Positions 11,080 to 24,800 of a stretch of 64,000 nt of DNA are shown piece after piece. The position numbers were made by a program, and so were the translations under genes. Positions within the stretch are counted from its first letter, which is position 1. Each line of letters starts with the position of its first letter. The notes beneath the pieces are model-generated. The model saw nothing but the letters and a program-made list of their open reading frames with translations, was not told the origin of the DNA and made no database searches. This stretch comes from Muricea muricata (lineage: Eukaryota; Cnidaria; Anthozoa; Malacalcyonacea; Plexauridae). The stretch covers positions 8,380,118 through 8,444,117 of the forward strand of contig OY979725.1 of assembly GCA_963855995.1 (NCBI GenBank), given 5' to 3'.

Positions 11080-13979
11080 CCTATCAAATTGCTTCCAGAA
11101 CGCTTAAAACGCGATTTTGATTATTCTGAGATAACTTTTTTTTACTTGCAAAGAAAGTTTTAGGTTTTTCATTCCAGCATGTTGTTTCGCTCATTTCGAT
11201 AGTTAGGGCACCGCAAACATGATTCCCGACTTGGTAAGATCAAAAATTCCAATTTAGAAGGTGTCTTTTAGTCTTGAGTTTAGCCCTAAAAACATCATTT
11301 TAAGCTCTAAAACGTTCCCGTTATTGATTTAGACAGCTTTTTTCCTATCAAATTGCTTCCAGAACGCTTAAAACGCGATTTTGATGATTCTGAGATAACT
11401 TTTTTTTACTTGCAAAGAAAGTTTTAGGTTTTTCATTCCAGCATGTTGTTTCGCTCATTTCGATAGTTAGGGCACCGCAAACATGATTCTCGACTTGGTA
11501 AGATCAAAAATTTCGATTTAGAAGGTGTCTTTTAGTCTTGAGTTTACCCATCAAAACATCATTTTAAGCTCTGAAACGATGCCGTTATTGATTTTGACAG
11601 CTTTTTTGCTATCAAATTGCTTCCAGAACGCTTAAAACGCGATTTTTATGATTCTGAGATAACTTTTTTTGCTTGCAAAGAAAGTTTTAGGTTTTTCATT
11701 CCGATCCAGCATGTTTTTGTCGCTCATTTCGATAGTTAGAGGACGGCAAACATGATTCCCGACTTGGCAAGATCAAAAAAATTTTATTTAGAAGGTGTCT
11801 TTTAGTCTTGAGTTTAGCCCTCAAAACATCATTTTAAGCTCTAATACGTTGCCGTTATTGATTTAGACAGCTTTTTTGCGCTCAAATCGCTTCCAGGACG
11901 CTTAAAACGCGATTTTGATGATTCTGAGATCATTTTTTTTCACTTGTAAAGAAAGTTTTAGGTTTTTCATTCCAGCATGTTGTTTCGCTCATTTCGATAG
12001 TTAGAGCAACGCAAACATAATTTCCGACTTGGTAAGATGTGAAATTTCGATTTAGAAGGTGTCTTTTAGTCTTGAGTTTAGCCCTCAAAAAACCATTTTA
12101 AGCTCTAAAACGATGCCGTTATTGATTTAGACAGCTTTTTTGCTATCAAATTGCTTCCAGAACGCTTAAAACGCGATTTTGATGATTCTGAGATAACTTT
12201 TTTTACTTGCAAAGAAAGTTTTAGGTTTTTCATTCCAGCATGTTGTTTCGCTCATTTCGATACTTAGGGCACCGCAAACATGATTCCCGACTTGGTAAGA
12301 TCAAAAATTCCGATTTAGAAGGTGTCTTTTAGTCTTGAGTTTAGCCCTAAAAACATCATTTTAAGCTCTAAAACGTTCCCGTTATTGATTTAGACAGCTT
12401 TTTTCCTATCAAATTGCTTCCAGAACGCTTAAAACGCGATTTTGATCATTCTGAGATAACTTTTTTTATTTGCAAAGAAAGTTTTAGGTTTTTCATTCCA
12501 GCATGTTTTTTTCGCTCATTTCGATAGTTAGAGGACCGCAAACATGATTTCCGACTTGTTAAGATCAGAAATTTTTATTTAGAAGGTGTCTTTTAGTCTT
12601 GAGCTTAGCCCTTAAAACATCATTTTAAGCTCTAAAACGTTGCCGTTATTTATTTAGACAAATTTTAAGCGTTCAAATCGCTTCCAGAACGCTTAAAAAG
12701 CGATTTTGATGATTCTGACATCACTTTTTTTCACTTGCAAAGAATGTTTTAGCTTTTTCATTCAACATTTTATTTCGCTCATTTCGACAGTTAGAGCACC
12801 GCAAACATGATTTTCGTCTTGGTAAGATAAGAAATTCGATTTAGAAGGTGCTTTTAGTCTTGAGTTTAGCCCTCAAAAAACATCATTTTAAGCTCTAAAA
12901 CGATGCTGTTATTGATTTAAACAGTTTTTTGCGCTCAAATCGCTTCAAGAACGCTTAAAACGCGATTTTGATGATTCTGAGATCATTTTTTTTCACTTGC
13001 AAAGAAAGTTTTAGGTTTTTTATTCCAGCATGTTGTTTCGCTCATTTCGATAGTTAGGGCACCGCAAAAATGATTCCCGACTTGGTAAGATCAAAAATTT
13101 CGATTTAGAAGGTGTCTTTTAGTCTTGAGTTTACCCTCAAAACATCATTTTAAGCTCTAAAACGTTGCCGTTGTTGATTTAGACAGCTTTTTTGCTATCA
13201 AATTTCTTCCAAAACGCTTAAAACGCGATTTGGATCATTCTTAGATAACTTTTTTTACTTGCAAAAAAAGTTTTAGGTTTTTCATTCCAGCATGTTTTTT
13301 TCGCTCATTTCGATGGTTCGAGGACAGCAAACATGATTTCCGACTTGGTAAGATCAGAAATTTTTATTTAAAAGGTGTCTTTTAGTCTTGAGTTTAGCCC
13401 TAAAACATCATTTTAAGCTCTAAAACGATGCCGTTATTGATTTAGACAACTTTTTTCGCTCAAATCGCTTCCAGAACGCTTAAAACGCGATTTTTATTAT
13501 TCTGAGATCACTTTTTTTCACTTGCAAAGAATGTTTTAGCTTTTTCATTCAACATTTTATTTCACTCATTTCGACAGTTAGAGCACCGCAAACATGATTT
13601 TCGTCTTGGTAAGATCAGAAATTTCGATTTAGAAGGTGCTTTTAGTCTTGAGTTTAGCCCTCAAAACATAATTTTTAGCTCTAAAACGATGCTGTTATTG
13701 ATTTAAACAGCTTTTTCGCTCAAATCGCTTCCAGAACCCCTAAAACGCGATTTTGATGATTCTGAGATCATATTTTTTCACTTGCAAAGAAAGTTTTAGG
13801 TTTTTTATTCCAGCACGTTATTTCGCTCATTTCGATAGTTAGAGGACCGCAAACATGATTCCCGACTTGGTAAGATCAGAAATTTCGATTTAGAAGGTGT
13901 CTTTTAGTCTTGACTTTAGCCCGCAAAACATCATTTTAAGCTCTAAAACGTTGCCGTTATTGATTTAGACAGCTTTTTT
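10817..13979. repeat. 12-monomer HOR, 3163-bp period (A/F' G/F G2 K L F G D E2 H I J)
   Basis: Starts 10817 A/F' chimera, 11080 cctatc head on F-like body, 11344 G2, 11608 K, 11878 L, 12142 F, 12405 G, 12669 D, 12931 E2, 13194 H, 13457 I, 13717 J. Monomers 11344 onward repeat 8182-10816 at offsets of 3162-3163 bp with very few differences; examples are ggttcgag at about 13316 for ggttagag, and gatgattttgag at about 10595 for gatgattctgag. The two leading monomers share attccaattt, so one looks like a local duplicate of the other's body. Confidence 0.9.
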
Positions 13980-16900
13980 GCGCTCAAATCGCTTCCAGAA
14001 CGCTTAAAACGCGATTTTGATGATTCTGAGATCATTTTTTTCACTTGTAAAGAAAGTTTTAGGTTTTTTATTGCAGCACGTTATTTCGCTCATTTCGACA
14101 GTTAGAGCACCGCAAACATGATTCCCGACTTGGTAAGATCAGAAATTTCGATTTAGAAGGTGTCTTTTAGTCTTGAGTTTAGCCCTCAAAACATCATTTT
14201 AAGCTCTAAAACGATGCCGTTATTGATTTAGACCGCTTTTTTGCGCTCAAATCGCTTCCAGAACGCTTAAAACGCGATTTTGATGATTCTGAGATCATTA
14301 TTTTTTTCACTTGCAAAGAAAGTTTTAGGTTTTTCATTCCAGCATGCTGTTTCGCTCATTTCGATAGTGCACCGCAAACATGATTTCCGACTTGGTAAGA
14401 TGTGAAATTTCGATTTAGAAGGTGTCCTTTAGCCTTCAGTTTAGCCTTCAAAACATCATTTTAAGCTCTAAAACGATGCCGTTATTGATTTAGACAGCTT
14501 TTTTGCTATCAAATTACTTCCAGAACGCTTAAAACGCAATTTTGATGATCCTGAGATAACTTTTTTTACTTGCAAAGAAAGTTTTAGGTTTTTCATTCCA
14601 CCATGTTTTTTTCGCTCATTTCGACTGTTAGAGCACCGCGAACATGATTTTCGTCTTGGTAAGATCAGAAATTTTTATTTAGAAGGTGTCTTTTAGTCTT
14701 GAGTTTAGCCCTTAAAACATCATTTTAAGATCTAAAACGTTGCCGTTATTTATTTAGACAAATTTTAAGCGTTCAAATCGCTTCCAGAACGCTTAAAAAG
14801 CGATTTTGATGATTCTGACATCACTTTTTTTCACTTGCAAAGAATGTTTTAGCTTTTTCATTCAACATTTTATTTCGCTCATTTCGACAGTTAGAGCACC
14901 GCAAACATGATTTTCGTCTTGGTAAGATAAGAAATTCAATTTAGAAGGTGCTTTTAGTCTTGAGTTTAGCCTTCAAAAAACATCATTTTAAGCTCTAAAA
15001 CGATGCTGTTATTGATTTAAACAGTTTTTTGCGCTCAAATCGCTTCAAGAACGCTTAAAACGCGATTTTGATGATTCTGAGATAACTTTTTTTTACTTGC
15101 AAAGAAAGTTTTAGGTTTTTCATTCCAGCATGTTGTTTCGCTCATTTCGATAGTTAGGGCACCGCAAACATTATTCTCGACTTGGTAAGATCAAAAATTT
15201 CGATTTAGAAGGTGTCTTTTAATCTTGAGTTTACCCATCAAAACATCATTTTAAGCTCTAAAACGATGCCGTTATTGATTTAGACAGCTTTTTTGCTATC
15301 AAATTGCTTCCAGAACGCTTAAAACGCGATTTTGATGATTCTGAGATAACTTTTTTTACTTGCAAAGAAAGTTTTAGGTTTTTCATTCCAGCATGTTGTT
15401 TCGCTCATTTCGATAGTTAGGGCACCGCAAACATGATTCCCGACTTGGTAAGATCAAAAATTCCGATTTAGAAGGTGTCTTTTAGTCTTGAGTTTAGCTC
15501 TAAAAACATCATTTTAAGCTCTAAAACGTTCCCGTTATTGATTTAGACAGCTTTTTTCCTATCAAATTGCTTCCAGAACGCTTAAAACGCGATTTTGATC
15601 ATTCTGAGATAACTTTTTTTATTTGCAAAGAAAGTTTTAGGTTTTTCATTCCAGCATGTTTTTTTCGCTCATTTCGATAGTTAGAGGACCGCAAACATGA
15701 TTTCCGACTTGTTAAGATCAGAAATTTTTATTTAGAAGGTGTCTTTTAGTCTTGAGTTTAGCCCTTAAAACATCATTTTAAGCTCTAAAACGTTGCCGTT
15801 ATTTATTTAGACAAATTTTAAGCGTTAAAATCTCTTCCAGAACGCTTAAAAAGCGATTTTGATGATTCTGACATCACTTTTTTTCACTTGCAAAGAATGT
15901 TTTAGCTTTTTCATTCAACATTTTATTTCGCTCATTTCGACAGTTAGAGCACCGCAAACATGATTTTCGTCTTGGTAAGATAAGAAATTCGATTTAGAAG
16001 GTGCTTTTAGTCTTGAGTTTAGCCCTCAAAAAACATCATTTTAAGCTCTAAAACGATGCTGTTATTGATTTAAACAGTTTTTTGCGCTCAAATCGCTTCA
16101 AGAACGCTTAAAACGCGATTTTGATGATTCTGAGATCATTTTTTTTCACTTGCAAAGAAAGTTTTAGGTTTTTTATTCCAGCATGTTGTTTCGCTCATTT
16201 CGATAGTTAGGGCACCGCAAAAATGATTCCCGACTTGGTAAGATCAAAAATTTCGATTTAGAAGGTGTCTTTTAGTCTTGAGTTTACCCTCAAAACATCA
16301 ATTTAAGCTCTAAAACGTTGCCGTTATTGATTTAGACAGCTTTTTTGCTATCAAATTGCTTCCAAAACGCTTAAAACGCGATTTTGATCATTCTTAGATA
16401 ATTTTTTTTACTTGCAAAAAAAGTTTTAGGTTTTTATTCCAGCATGTTTTTTTCGCTCATTTCGATGGTTAGAGGACAGCAAACATGATTTCCGACTTAT
16501 TAAGATCAGAAATTTTTACATAAAAGGTGTCTTTTAGTCTTGAGTTTAGCCCTCAAAACATCATTTTAAGCTCTAAAACGATGCCGTTATTGATTTAGAC
16601 AACTTTTTTTCGCTCAAATCGCTTCCAGAACGCTTAAAACGCGATTTTTATTATTCTGAGATCACTTTTTTTCACTTGCAAAGAATGTTTTAGCTTTTTC
16701 ATTCAACATTTTATTTCACTCATTTCGACAGTTAGAGCACCGCAAACATGATTTTCGTCTTGGTAAGATCAGAAATTTCGATTTAGAAGGTGCTTTTAGT
16801 CTTGAGTTTAGCCCTCAAAACATAATTTTAAGCTCTAAAACGATGCTGTTATTGATTTAAACAGCTTTTTCGCTCAAATCGCTTCCAGAACCCCTAAAAC

Positions 16901-17133
16901 GCTATTTTGATGATTCTGAGATCATATTTTTTCACTTGCAAAGAAAGTTTTAGGTTTTTTATTCCAGCACGTTATTTCACTCTTTTCGATAGTTAGAGGA
17001 CCGCACACATGATTCCCGACTTGGTAAGATCAGAAATTTCGATTTAGAAGGTGTCTTTTAGTCTTGAGTTTAAACCGCAAAACATCATTTTAAGCTCTAA
17101 AACGTTGCCGTTATCGATTTAGACAGCTTTTTT
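13980..17133. repeat. 12-mer HOR, copy 3 (A B C D E1 F G D E2 H I J)
   Basis: Starts 13980 A, 14243 B, 14505 C, 14769 D, 15031 E1, 15295 F, 15558 G, 15822 D, 16084 E2, 16347 H, 16611 I, 16871 J. The period is 3154 bp, as in 1-3158, and the monomers align one for one at an offset near 13976. Shared private variants (D with gcgttaaaatctc, I and J details such as cgcacacatg) show this is a direct duplicate of the opening unit. Differences are scattered single bases, for example aaattacttcc in C at 14505, gatctaaaacg in its tail, and a T deletion in H at about 16430. Confidence 0.93.
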
Positions 17134-18447
17134 GCGCTCAAATCGCTTCCAGAACGCTTAAAACGCGATTTTGATGATTCTGAGATCATTTTTTTCACTT
17201 GTAAAGAAAGTTTTAGGTTTTTTATTGCAGCACGTTATTTCGCTCATTTCGACAGTTAGAGCACCGCAAACATGATTCCCGACTTGGTAAGATCAGAAAT
17301 TTCGATTTAGAAGGTGTCTTTTAGTCTTGAGTTTAGCCCTCAAAACATCATTTTAAGCTCTAAAACGATGCCGTTATTGATTTAGACCGCTTTTTTGCGC
17401 TCAAATCGCTTCCAGAACGCTTAAAACGCGATTTTGATGATTCTGAGATCATTATTTTTTTCACTTGCAAAGAAAGTTTTAGGTTTTTCATTCCAGCATG
17501 CTGTTTCGCTCATTTCGATAGTGCACCGCAAACACGATTTCCGACTTGGTAAGATGTGAAATTTCGATTTAGAAGGTGTCCTTTAGCCTTCAGTTTAGCC
17601 TTCAAAACATCATTTTAAGCTCTAAAACGATGCCGTTATTGATTTAGACAGCTTTTTTGCTATCAAATTGCTTCCAGAACGCTTAAAACGCAATTTTGAT
17701 GATCCTGAGATAACTTTTTTTACTTGCAAAGAAAGTTTTAGGTTTTTCATTCCACCATGTTTTTTTCGCTCATTTCGACTGTTAGAGCACTGCGAACATG
17801 ATTTTCGTCTTGGTAAGATCAGAAATTTTTATTTAGAAGGTGTCTTTTAGTCTTGAGTTTAGCCCTTAAAACATCATTTTAAGCTCTAAAACGTTGCCGT
17901 TATTTATTTAGACAAATTTTAAGCGTTCAAATCGCTTCCAGAACGCTTAAAAAGCGATTTTGATGATTCTGACATCACTTTTTTTCACTTGCAAAGAATG
18001 TTTTAGCTTTTTCATTCAACATTTTATTTCGCTCATTTCGACAGTTAGAGCACCGCAAACATGATTTTCGTCTTGGTAAGATAAGAAATTCGATTTAGAA
18101 GGTGCTTTTAGTCTTGAGTTTAGCCCTCAAAAAACATCATTTTAAGCTCTAAAACGATGCTGTTATTGATTTAAACAGTTTTTTGCGCTCAAATCGCTTC
18201 AAGAACGCTTAAAACGCGATTTTGATGATTCTGAGATCATTTTTTTTCACTTGCAAAGAAAGTTTTAGGTTTTTTATTCCAGCATGTTGTTTCGCTCATT
18301 TCGATAGTTAGGGCACCGCAAAAATGATTCCCGACTTGGTAAGATCAAAAATTTCGATTTAGAAGGTGTCTTTTAGTCTTGAGTTTACCCTCAAAACATC
18401 ATTTTAAGCTCTAAAACGTTGCCGTTATTGATTTAGGCAGCTTTTTT
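17134..18447. repeat. Partial 12-mer HOR, copy 4 (A B C D E2)
   Basis: Starts 17134 A, 17397 B, 17659 C, 17923 D, 18185 E2. It duplicates 3159-4473 at an offset of 13975, including the cacgatttcc and agcactgcg variants. Here D is followed by a normal E2 and then H2, where the first copy has a mosaic E and then K. The two copies of the larger duplicated region therefore stop matching inside the E monomer, and that is the natural breakpoint. Confidence 0.9.
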
Positions 18448-21400
18448 GCTATCAAATTGCTTCCAAAACGCTTAAAACGCGATTTTGATCATTCTTAGAT
18501 AACTTTTTTTACTTGCAAAGAAAGTTTTAGGTTTTTCATTGCAGCATGTTTTTTTCGCTCATTTCGATAGTTAGAGGACCGCAAACATGATTTCCGACTT
18601 GGTAAGATCAGAAATTTTTATTTAGAAGGTGTCTTTTAGTCTTGAGTTTAGCCCTCAAATTATCATTTTAAGCTCTAAAACGATGCCGTTATTGATTTAG
18701 ACAACTTTTTTTTCGCTCAAATCGCTTCCAGAACGCTTAAAACGCGATTTTTATGATTCTGAGATCACTTTTTTTCACTTGCAAAGAATGTTTTAGCTTT
18801 TTCATTCAACATTTTATTTCACTCATTTCGACAGTTAGAGCACCGCAAACATGATTTTCGTCTTGGTAAGATCAGAAATTTCGATTTAGAAGGTGCTTTT
18901 AGTTTTTAGTTTAGCCCTCAAAACATCATTTTAAGCTCTAAAACGATGCTGTTATTGAATTAAACAGCTTTTTCGCTCAAATCGCTTCCAGAACCCCTAA
19001 AACACGATTTTGATGATTCTGAGATCATTTTTTTCACTTGTAAAGAAAAGTTTTAGGTTTTTTATTGCAGCACGTTATTTCGCTCATTTCGACAGTTAGA
19101 GCACCGCAAACATGATTTCCGACTTGGTAAGATCAGAAATTTCGATTTAGAAGGTGTCTTTTAGTCTTGAGTTTAGCCCTCAAAACATCATTTTAAGCTC
19201 TAAAACGATGCCGTTATTGATTTAGACCGCTTTTTTGCGCTCAAATCGCTTCCAGAACGCTTAAAACGCGATTTTGATGATTCTGAGATCATTATTTTTT
19301 TCACTTGCAAAGAAAGTTTTAGGTTTTTCATTCCAGCATGTTGTTTCGCTCATTTCGATAGTTAGGGCACCGCAAACATGATTCTCGACTTGGTAAGATC
19401 AAAAATTTATATTTAGAAGGTGTCTTTTAGTCTTGAGTTTACCCATCAAAACATCATTTTAAGCTCTAAAACGATGCCGTTATTGATTTAGACAGCTTTT
19501 TTGCTATCAAATTGCTTCCAGAACGCTTAAAACGCGATTTTGATGATTCTGAGATAACTTTTTTTACTTGCAAAGAAACTTTTAGGTTTTTCATTCCGAT
19601 CCAGCATGTTTTTGTCGCTCATTTCGATAGTTAGAGGACGGCAAACATGATTCCCGACTTGGCAAGATCAAAAAAATTTTATTTAGAAGGTGTCTTTTAG
19701 TCTTGAGTTTAGCCCTCAAAACATCATTTTAAGCTCTAATACTTTGCCGTTATTGATTTAGACAGCTTTTTTGCGCTCAAATCGCTTCCAGGACGCTTAA
19801 AACGCGATTTTGATGATTCTGAGATCATTTTTTTTTCACTTGTAAAGAAAGTTTTAGGTTTTTCATTCCAGCATGTTGTTTCGCTCATTTCGATAGTTAG
19901 AGCAACGCAAACATAATTTCCGACTTGGTAAGATGTGAAATTTCGATTTAGAAAGTGTCTTTTAGTCTTGAGTTTAGCCCTCAAAAAACCATTTTAAGCT
20001 CTAAAACGTTGCCGTTATTGATTTAGACAGCTTTTTTGCTATTAAATTGCTTCCAGAACGCTTAAAACGCGATTTTGATGATTCTGACATAACATTTTTT
20101 ACTTCCAAAGAAAGTTTTAGGTTTTTCATTCCAGCATGTTGTTTCGGTCATTTCGATAGTTAGGGCACCGCAAACATGATTCCCGACTTGGTAAGATCAA
20201 AAATTCCGATTTAGAAGGTGTCTTTTAGTCTTGAGTTTAGCCCTAAAAACATCATTTTAAGCTCTAAAACGTTCCCGTTATTGATTTAGACAGCTTTTTT
20301 CCTATCAAATTGCTTCCAGAACGCTTAAAACGCGATTTTGATCATTCTGAGATAACTTTTTTTATTTGCAAAGAAAGTTTTAGGTTTTTCATTCCAGCAT
20401 GTTTTTTTCGCTCATTTCGATAGTTAGAGGACCGCAAACATGATTTCCGACTTGTTAAGATCAGAAATTTTTATTTAGAAGGTGTCTTTTAGTCTTGAGT
20501 TTAGCCCTTAAAACATCATTTTAAGCTCTAAAACGTTGCCGTTATTTATTTAGACAAATTTTAAGCGTTCAAATCGCTTCCAGAACGTTTAAAAAGCGAT
20601 TTTGATGATTCTGACATCACTTTTTTTCACTTGCAAAGAATGTTTTAGCTTTTTCATTCAACATTTTATTTCGCTCATTTCGACAGTTAGAGCACCGCAA
20701 ACATGATTTTCGTCTTGGTAAGATAGGAAATTCGATTTAGAAGGTGCTTTTAGTCTTGAGTTTAGCCCTCAAAAAACATCATTTTAAGCTCTAAAACGAT
20801 GCTGTTATTGATTTAAACAGTTTTTTGCGCTCAAATCGCTTCAAGAACGCTTAAAACGCGATTTTGATGATTCTGAGATCATTTTTTTTCACTTGCAAAG
20901 AAAGTTTTAGGTTTTTTATTCCAGCATGTTGTTTCGCTCATTTCGATAGTTAGGGCACCGCAAAAATGATTCCCGACTTGGTAAGATCAAAAATTTTGAT
21001 TTAGAAGGTGTCTTTTAGTCTTGAGTTTACCCTCAAAACATCATTTTAAGCTCTAAAACGTTGCCGTTATTGATTTAGACAGCTTTTTTGCTATCAAATT
21101 GCTTCCAAAACGCTTAAAACGCGATTTTGATCATTCTTAGATAACTTTTTTTACTTGCAAAAAAAGTTTTAGGTTTTTCATTCCAGCATGTTTTTTTCGC
21201 TCATTTCGATGGTTAGAGGACAGCAAACATGATTTCCGACTTGGTAAGATCAGAAATTTTTATTTAAAAGGTGTCTTTTAGTCTTGAGTTTAGCCCTCAA
21301 AACATCATTTTAAGCTCTAAAACGATGCCGTTATTGATTTAGACAACTTTTTTTCGCTCAAATCGCTTCCAGAACGCTTAAAACGCGATTTTGATGATTC

Positions 21401-21878
21401 TGAGATCATTTTTTTTCACTTGAAAAGAAAGTTTTAGGTTTTTTATTGCAGCACGTTATTTCGCTCATTTCGATAGTTAGAGCACCGCAAACATGATTTC
21501 CGACTTGGTAAGATGTGAAATTTCGATTTAGAAGGTGTCCTTTACCCTTGAGTTTAGCCTTCAAAACATCATTTTAAGCTCTAAAACGTTGCCGTTATTG
21601 ATTTAGACAACTTTTTGCGCTCAAATCGCTTCCAGAACGCTTAAAAAGCGATTTTGATGATTCTGAGATCATTTTTTTTCACTTGCAAAGAATGTTTTTG
21701 CTTTTTCATTCAACATTTTATTTCGCTCATTTCAACAGTTAGAGCACCGCAAACATCATTTTCGTCTAGGTAAGATCAGAAATTTCGATTTAGAAGGTGC
21801 TTTTAGTCTTGAGTTTAGCCCTCAAAACATCATTTTAAGCTCTAAAACGATACCGTTATTGATTTAAATAGCTTTTTT
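18448..21878. repeat. 13-mer HOR (H2 I2 J2 B/E1 K L F' G D E2 H N O)
   Basis: Starts 18448 H2, 18714 I2, 18974 J2, 19237 B/E1, 19503 K, 19773 L, 20038 F', 20301 G, 20565 D, 20827 E2, 21090 H, 21355 N, 21617 O. The unit is followed immediately by a 14-monomer near-duplicate. J2 has a J head (acccctaaaac) on an A body (gtaaag, ttgcagcacg, cgacag, gaccgc end), so it is a fused J-A. N and O are types not seen further left: N has cacttgaaaag and tttacccttg, O has gaatgtttttg and gtctaggtaag. L here has gaaagtgtc where earlier L copies have gaaggtgtc. Confidence 0.9.
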
Positions 21879-24800
21879 GCGCTCAAATCGCTTCCAGAAC
21901 GCTTAAAACGCGATTTTGATCATTCTTAGATAACTTTTTTTACTTGCAAAGAAAGTTTTAGGTTTTTCATTGCAGCATGTTTTTTTCGCTCATTTCGATA
22001 GTTAGAGGACCGCAAACATGATTTCCGACTTGGTAAGATCAGAAATTTTTATTTAGAAGGTGTCTTTTAGTCTTGAGTTTAGCCCTCAAATTATCATTTT
22101 AAGCTCTAAAACGATGCCGTTATTGATTTAGACAACATTTTTTTCGCTCAAATCGCTTCCAGAACGCTTAAAACGCGATTTTTATGATTCTGAGATCACT
22201 TTTTTTCACTTGCAAAGAATGTTTTAGCTTTTTCATTCAACATTTTATTTCACTCATTTCGACAGTTAGAGCACCGCAAACATGATTTTCGTCTTGGTAA
22301 GATCAGAAATTTCGATTTAGAAGGTGCTTTTAGTTTTTAGTTTAGCCCTCAAAACATCATTTTAAGCTCTAAAACGATGCTGTTATTGAATTAAACAGCT
22401 TTTTCGCTCAAATCGCTTCCAGAACCCCTAAAACACGATTTTGATGATTCTGAGATCATTTTTTTCACTTGTAAAGAAAAGTTTTAGGTTTTTTATTGCA
22501 GCACGTTATTTCGCTCATTTCGACAGTTAGAGCACCGCAAACATGATTCCCGACTTGGTAAGATCAGAAATTTCGATTTAGAAGGTGTCTTTTAGTCTTG
22601 AGTTTAGCCCTCAAAACATCATTTTAAGCTCTAAAACGATGCCGTTATTGATTTAGACCGCTTTTTTGCGCTCAAATCGCTTCCAGAACGCTTAAAACGC
22701 GATTTTGATGATTCTGAGATCATTATTTTTTTCACTTGCAAAGAAAGTTTTAGGTTTTTCATTCCAGCATGTTGTTTCGCTCATTTCGATAGTTAGGGCA
22801 CCGCAAACATGATTCTCGACTTGGTAAGATCAAAAATTTATATTTAGAAGGTGTCTTTTAGTCTTGAGTTTACCCATCAAAACATCATTTTAAGCTCTAA
22901 AACGATGCCGTTATTGATTTAGACCGCTTTTTTGCGCTCAAATCACTTCCAGAACGCTTAAAACGCGATTTTGATGATTCTGAGATCATTATTTTTTTCA
23001 CTTGCAAAGAAAGTTTTAGGTTTTTCATTCCAGCATGTTGTTTCGCTCATTTCGATAGTTAGGGCACCGCAAACATGATTCTCGACTTGGTAAGATCAAA
23101 AATTTATATTTAGAAGGTGTCTTTTAGTCTTGAGTTTACCCATCAAAACATCATTTTAAGCTCTAAAACGATGCCGTTATTGATTTAGACAGCTTTTTTG
23201 CTATCAAATTGCTTCCAGAACGCTTAAAACGCGATTTTGATGATTCTGAGATAACTTTTTTTACTTGCAAAGAAAGTTTTAGGTTTTTCATTCCGATCCA
23301 GCATGTTTTTGTCGCTCATTTCGATAGTTAGAGGACGGCAAACATGATTCCCGACTTGACAAGATCAAAAAAATTTTATTTAGAAGGTGTCTTTTAGTCT
23401 TGAGTTTAGCCCTCAAAACATTATTTTAAGCTCTAATACTTTGCCGTTATTGATTTAGACAGCTTTTTTGCGCTCAAATCGCTTCCAGGACGCTTAAAAC
23501 GCGATTTTGATGATTCTGAGATCATTTTTTTTTCACTTGTAAAGAAAGTTTTAGGTTTTTCATTCCAGCATGTTGTTTCGCTCATTTCGATAGTTAGAGC
23601 AACGCAAACATAATTTCCGACTTGGTAAGATGTGAAATTTCGATTTAGAAAGTGTCTTTTAGTCTTGAGTTTAGCCCTCAAAAAACCATTTTAAGCTCTA
23701 AAACGTTGCCGTTATTGATTTAGACAGCTTTTTTGCTATCAAATTGCCTCCAGAACGCTTAAAACGCGATTTTGATGATTCTGACATAACTTTTTTTACT
23801 TCCAAAGAAAGTTTTAGGTTTTTCATTCCAGCATGTTGTTTCGGTCATTTCGATAGTTAGGGCACCGCAAACATGATTCCCGACTTGGTAAGATCAAAAA
23901 TTCCGATTTAGAAGGTGTCTTTTAGTCTTGAGTTTAGCCCTAAAAACATCATTTTAAGCTCTAAAACGTTCCCGTTATTGATTTAGACAGCTTTTTTCCT
24001 ATCAAATTGCTTCCAGAACGCTTAAAACGCGATTTTGATCATTCTGAGATAACTTTTTTTATTTGCAAAGAAAGTTTTAGGTTTTTCATTCCAGCATGTT
24101 TTTTTCGCTCATTTCGATAGTTAGAGGACCGCAAACATGATTTCCGACTTGTTAAGATCAGAAATTTTTATTTAGAAGGTGTCTTTTAGTCTTGAGTTTA
24201 GCCCTTAAAACATCATTTTAAGCTCTAAAACGTTGCCGTTATTTATTTAGACAAATTTTAAGCGTTCAAATCGCTTCCAGAACGCTTAAAAAGCGATTTT
24301 GATGATTCTGACATCACTTTTTTTCACTTGCAAAGAATGTTTTAGCTTTTTCATTCAACATTTAATTTCGCTCATTTCGACAGTTAGAGCACCGCAAACA
24401 TGATTTTCGTCTTGGTAAGATAGGAAATTCGATTTAGAAGGTGCTTTTAGTCTTGAGTTTAGCCCTCAAAAAACATCATTTTAAGCTCTAAAACGATGCT
24501 GTTATTGATTTAAACAGTTTTTTGCGCTCAAATCGCTTCAAGAACGCTTAAAACGCGATTTTGATGATTCTGAGATCATTTTTTTTCACTTGCAAAGAAA
24601 GTTTTAGGTTTTTTATTCCAGCATGTTGTTTCGCTCATTTCGATAGTTAGGGCACCGCAAAAATGATTCCCGACTTGGTAAGATCAAAAATTTTGATTTA
24701 GAAGGTGTCTTTTAGTCTTGAGTTTACCCTCAAAACATCATTTTAAGCTCTAAAACGTTGCCGTTATTGATTTAGACAGCTTTTTTGCTATCAAATTGCT

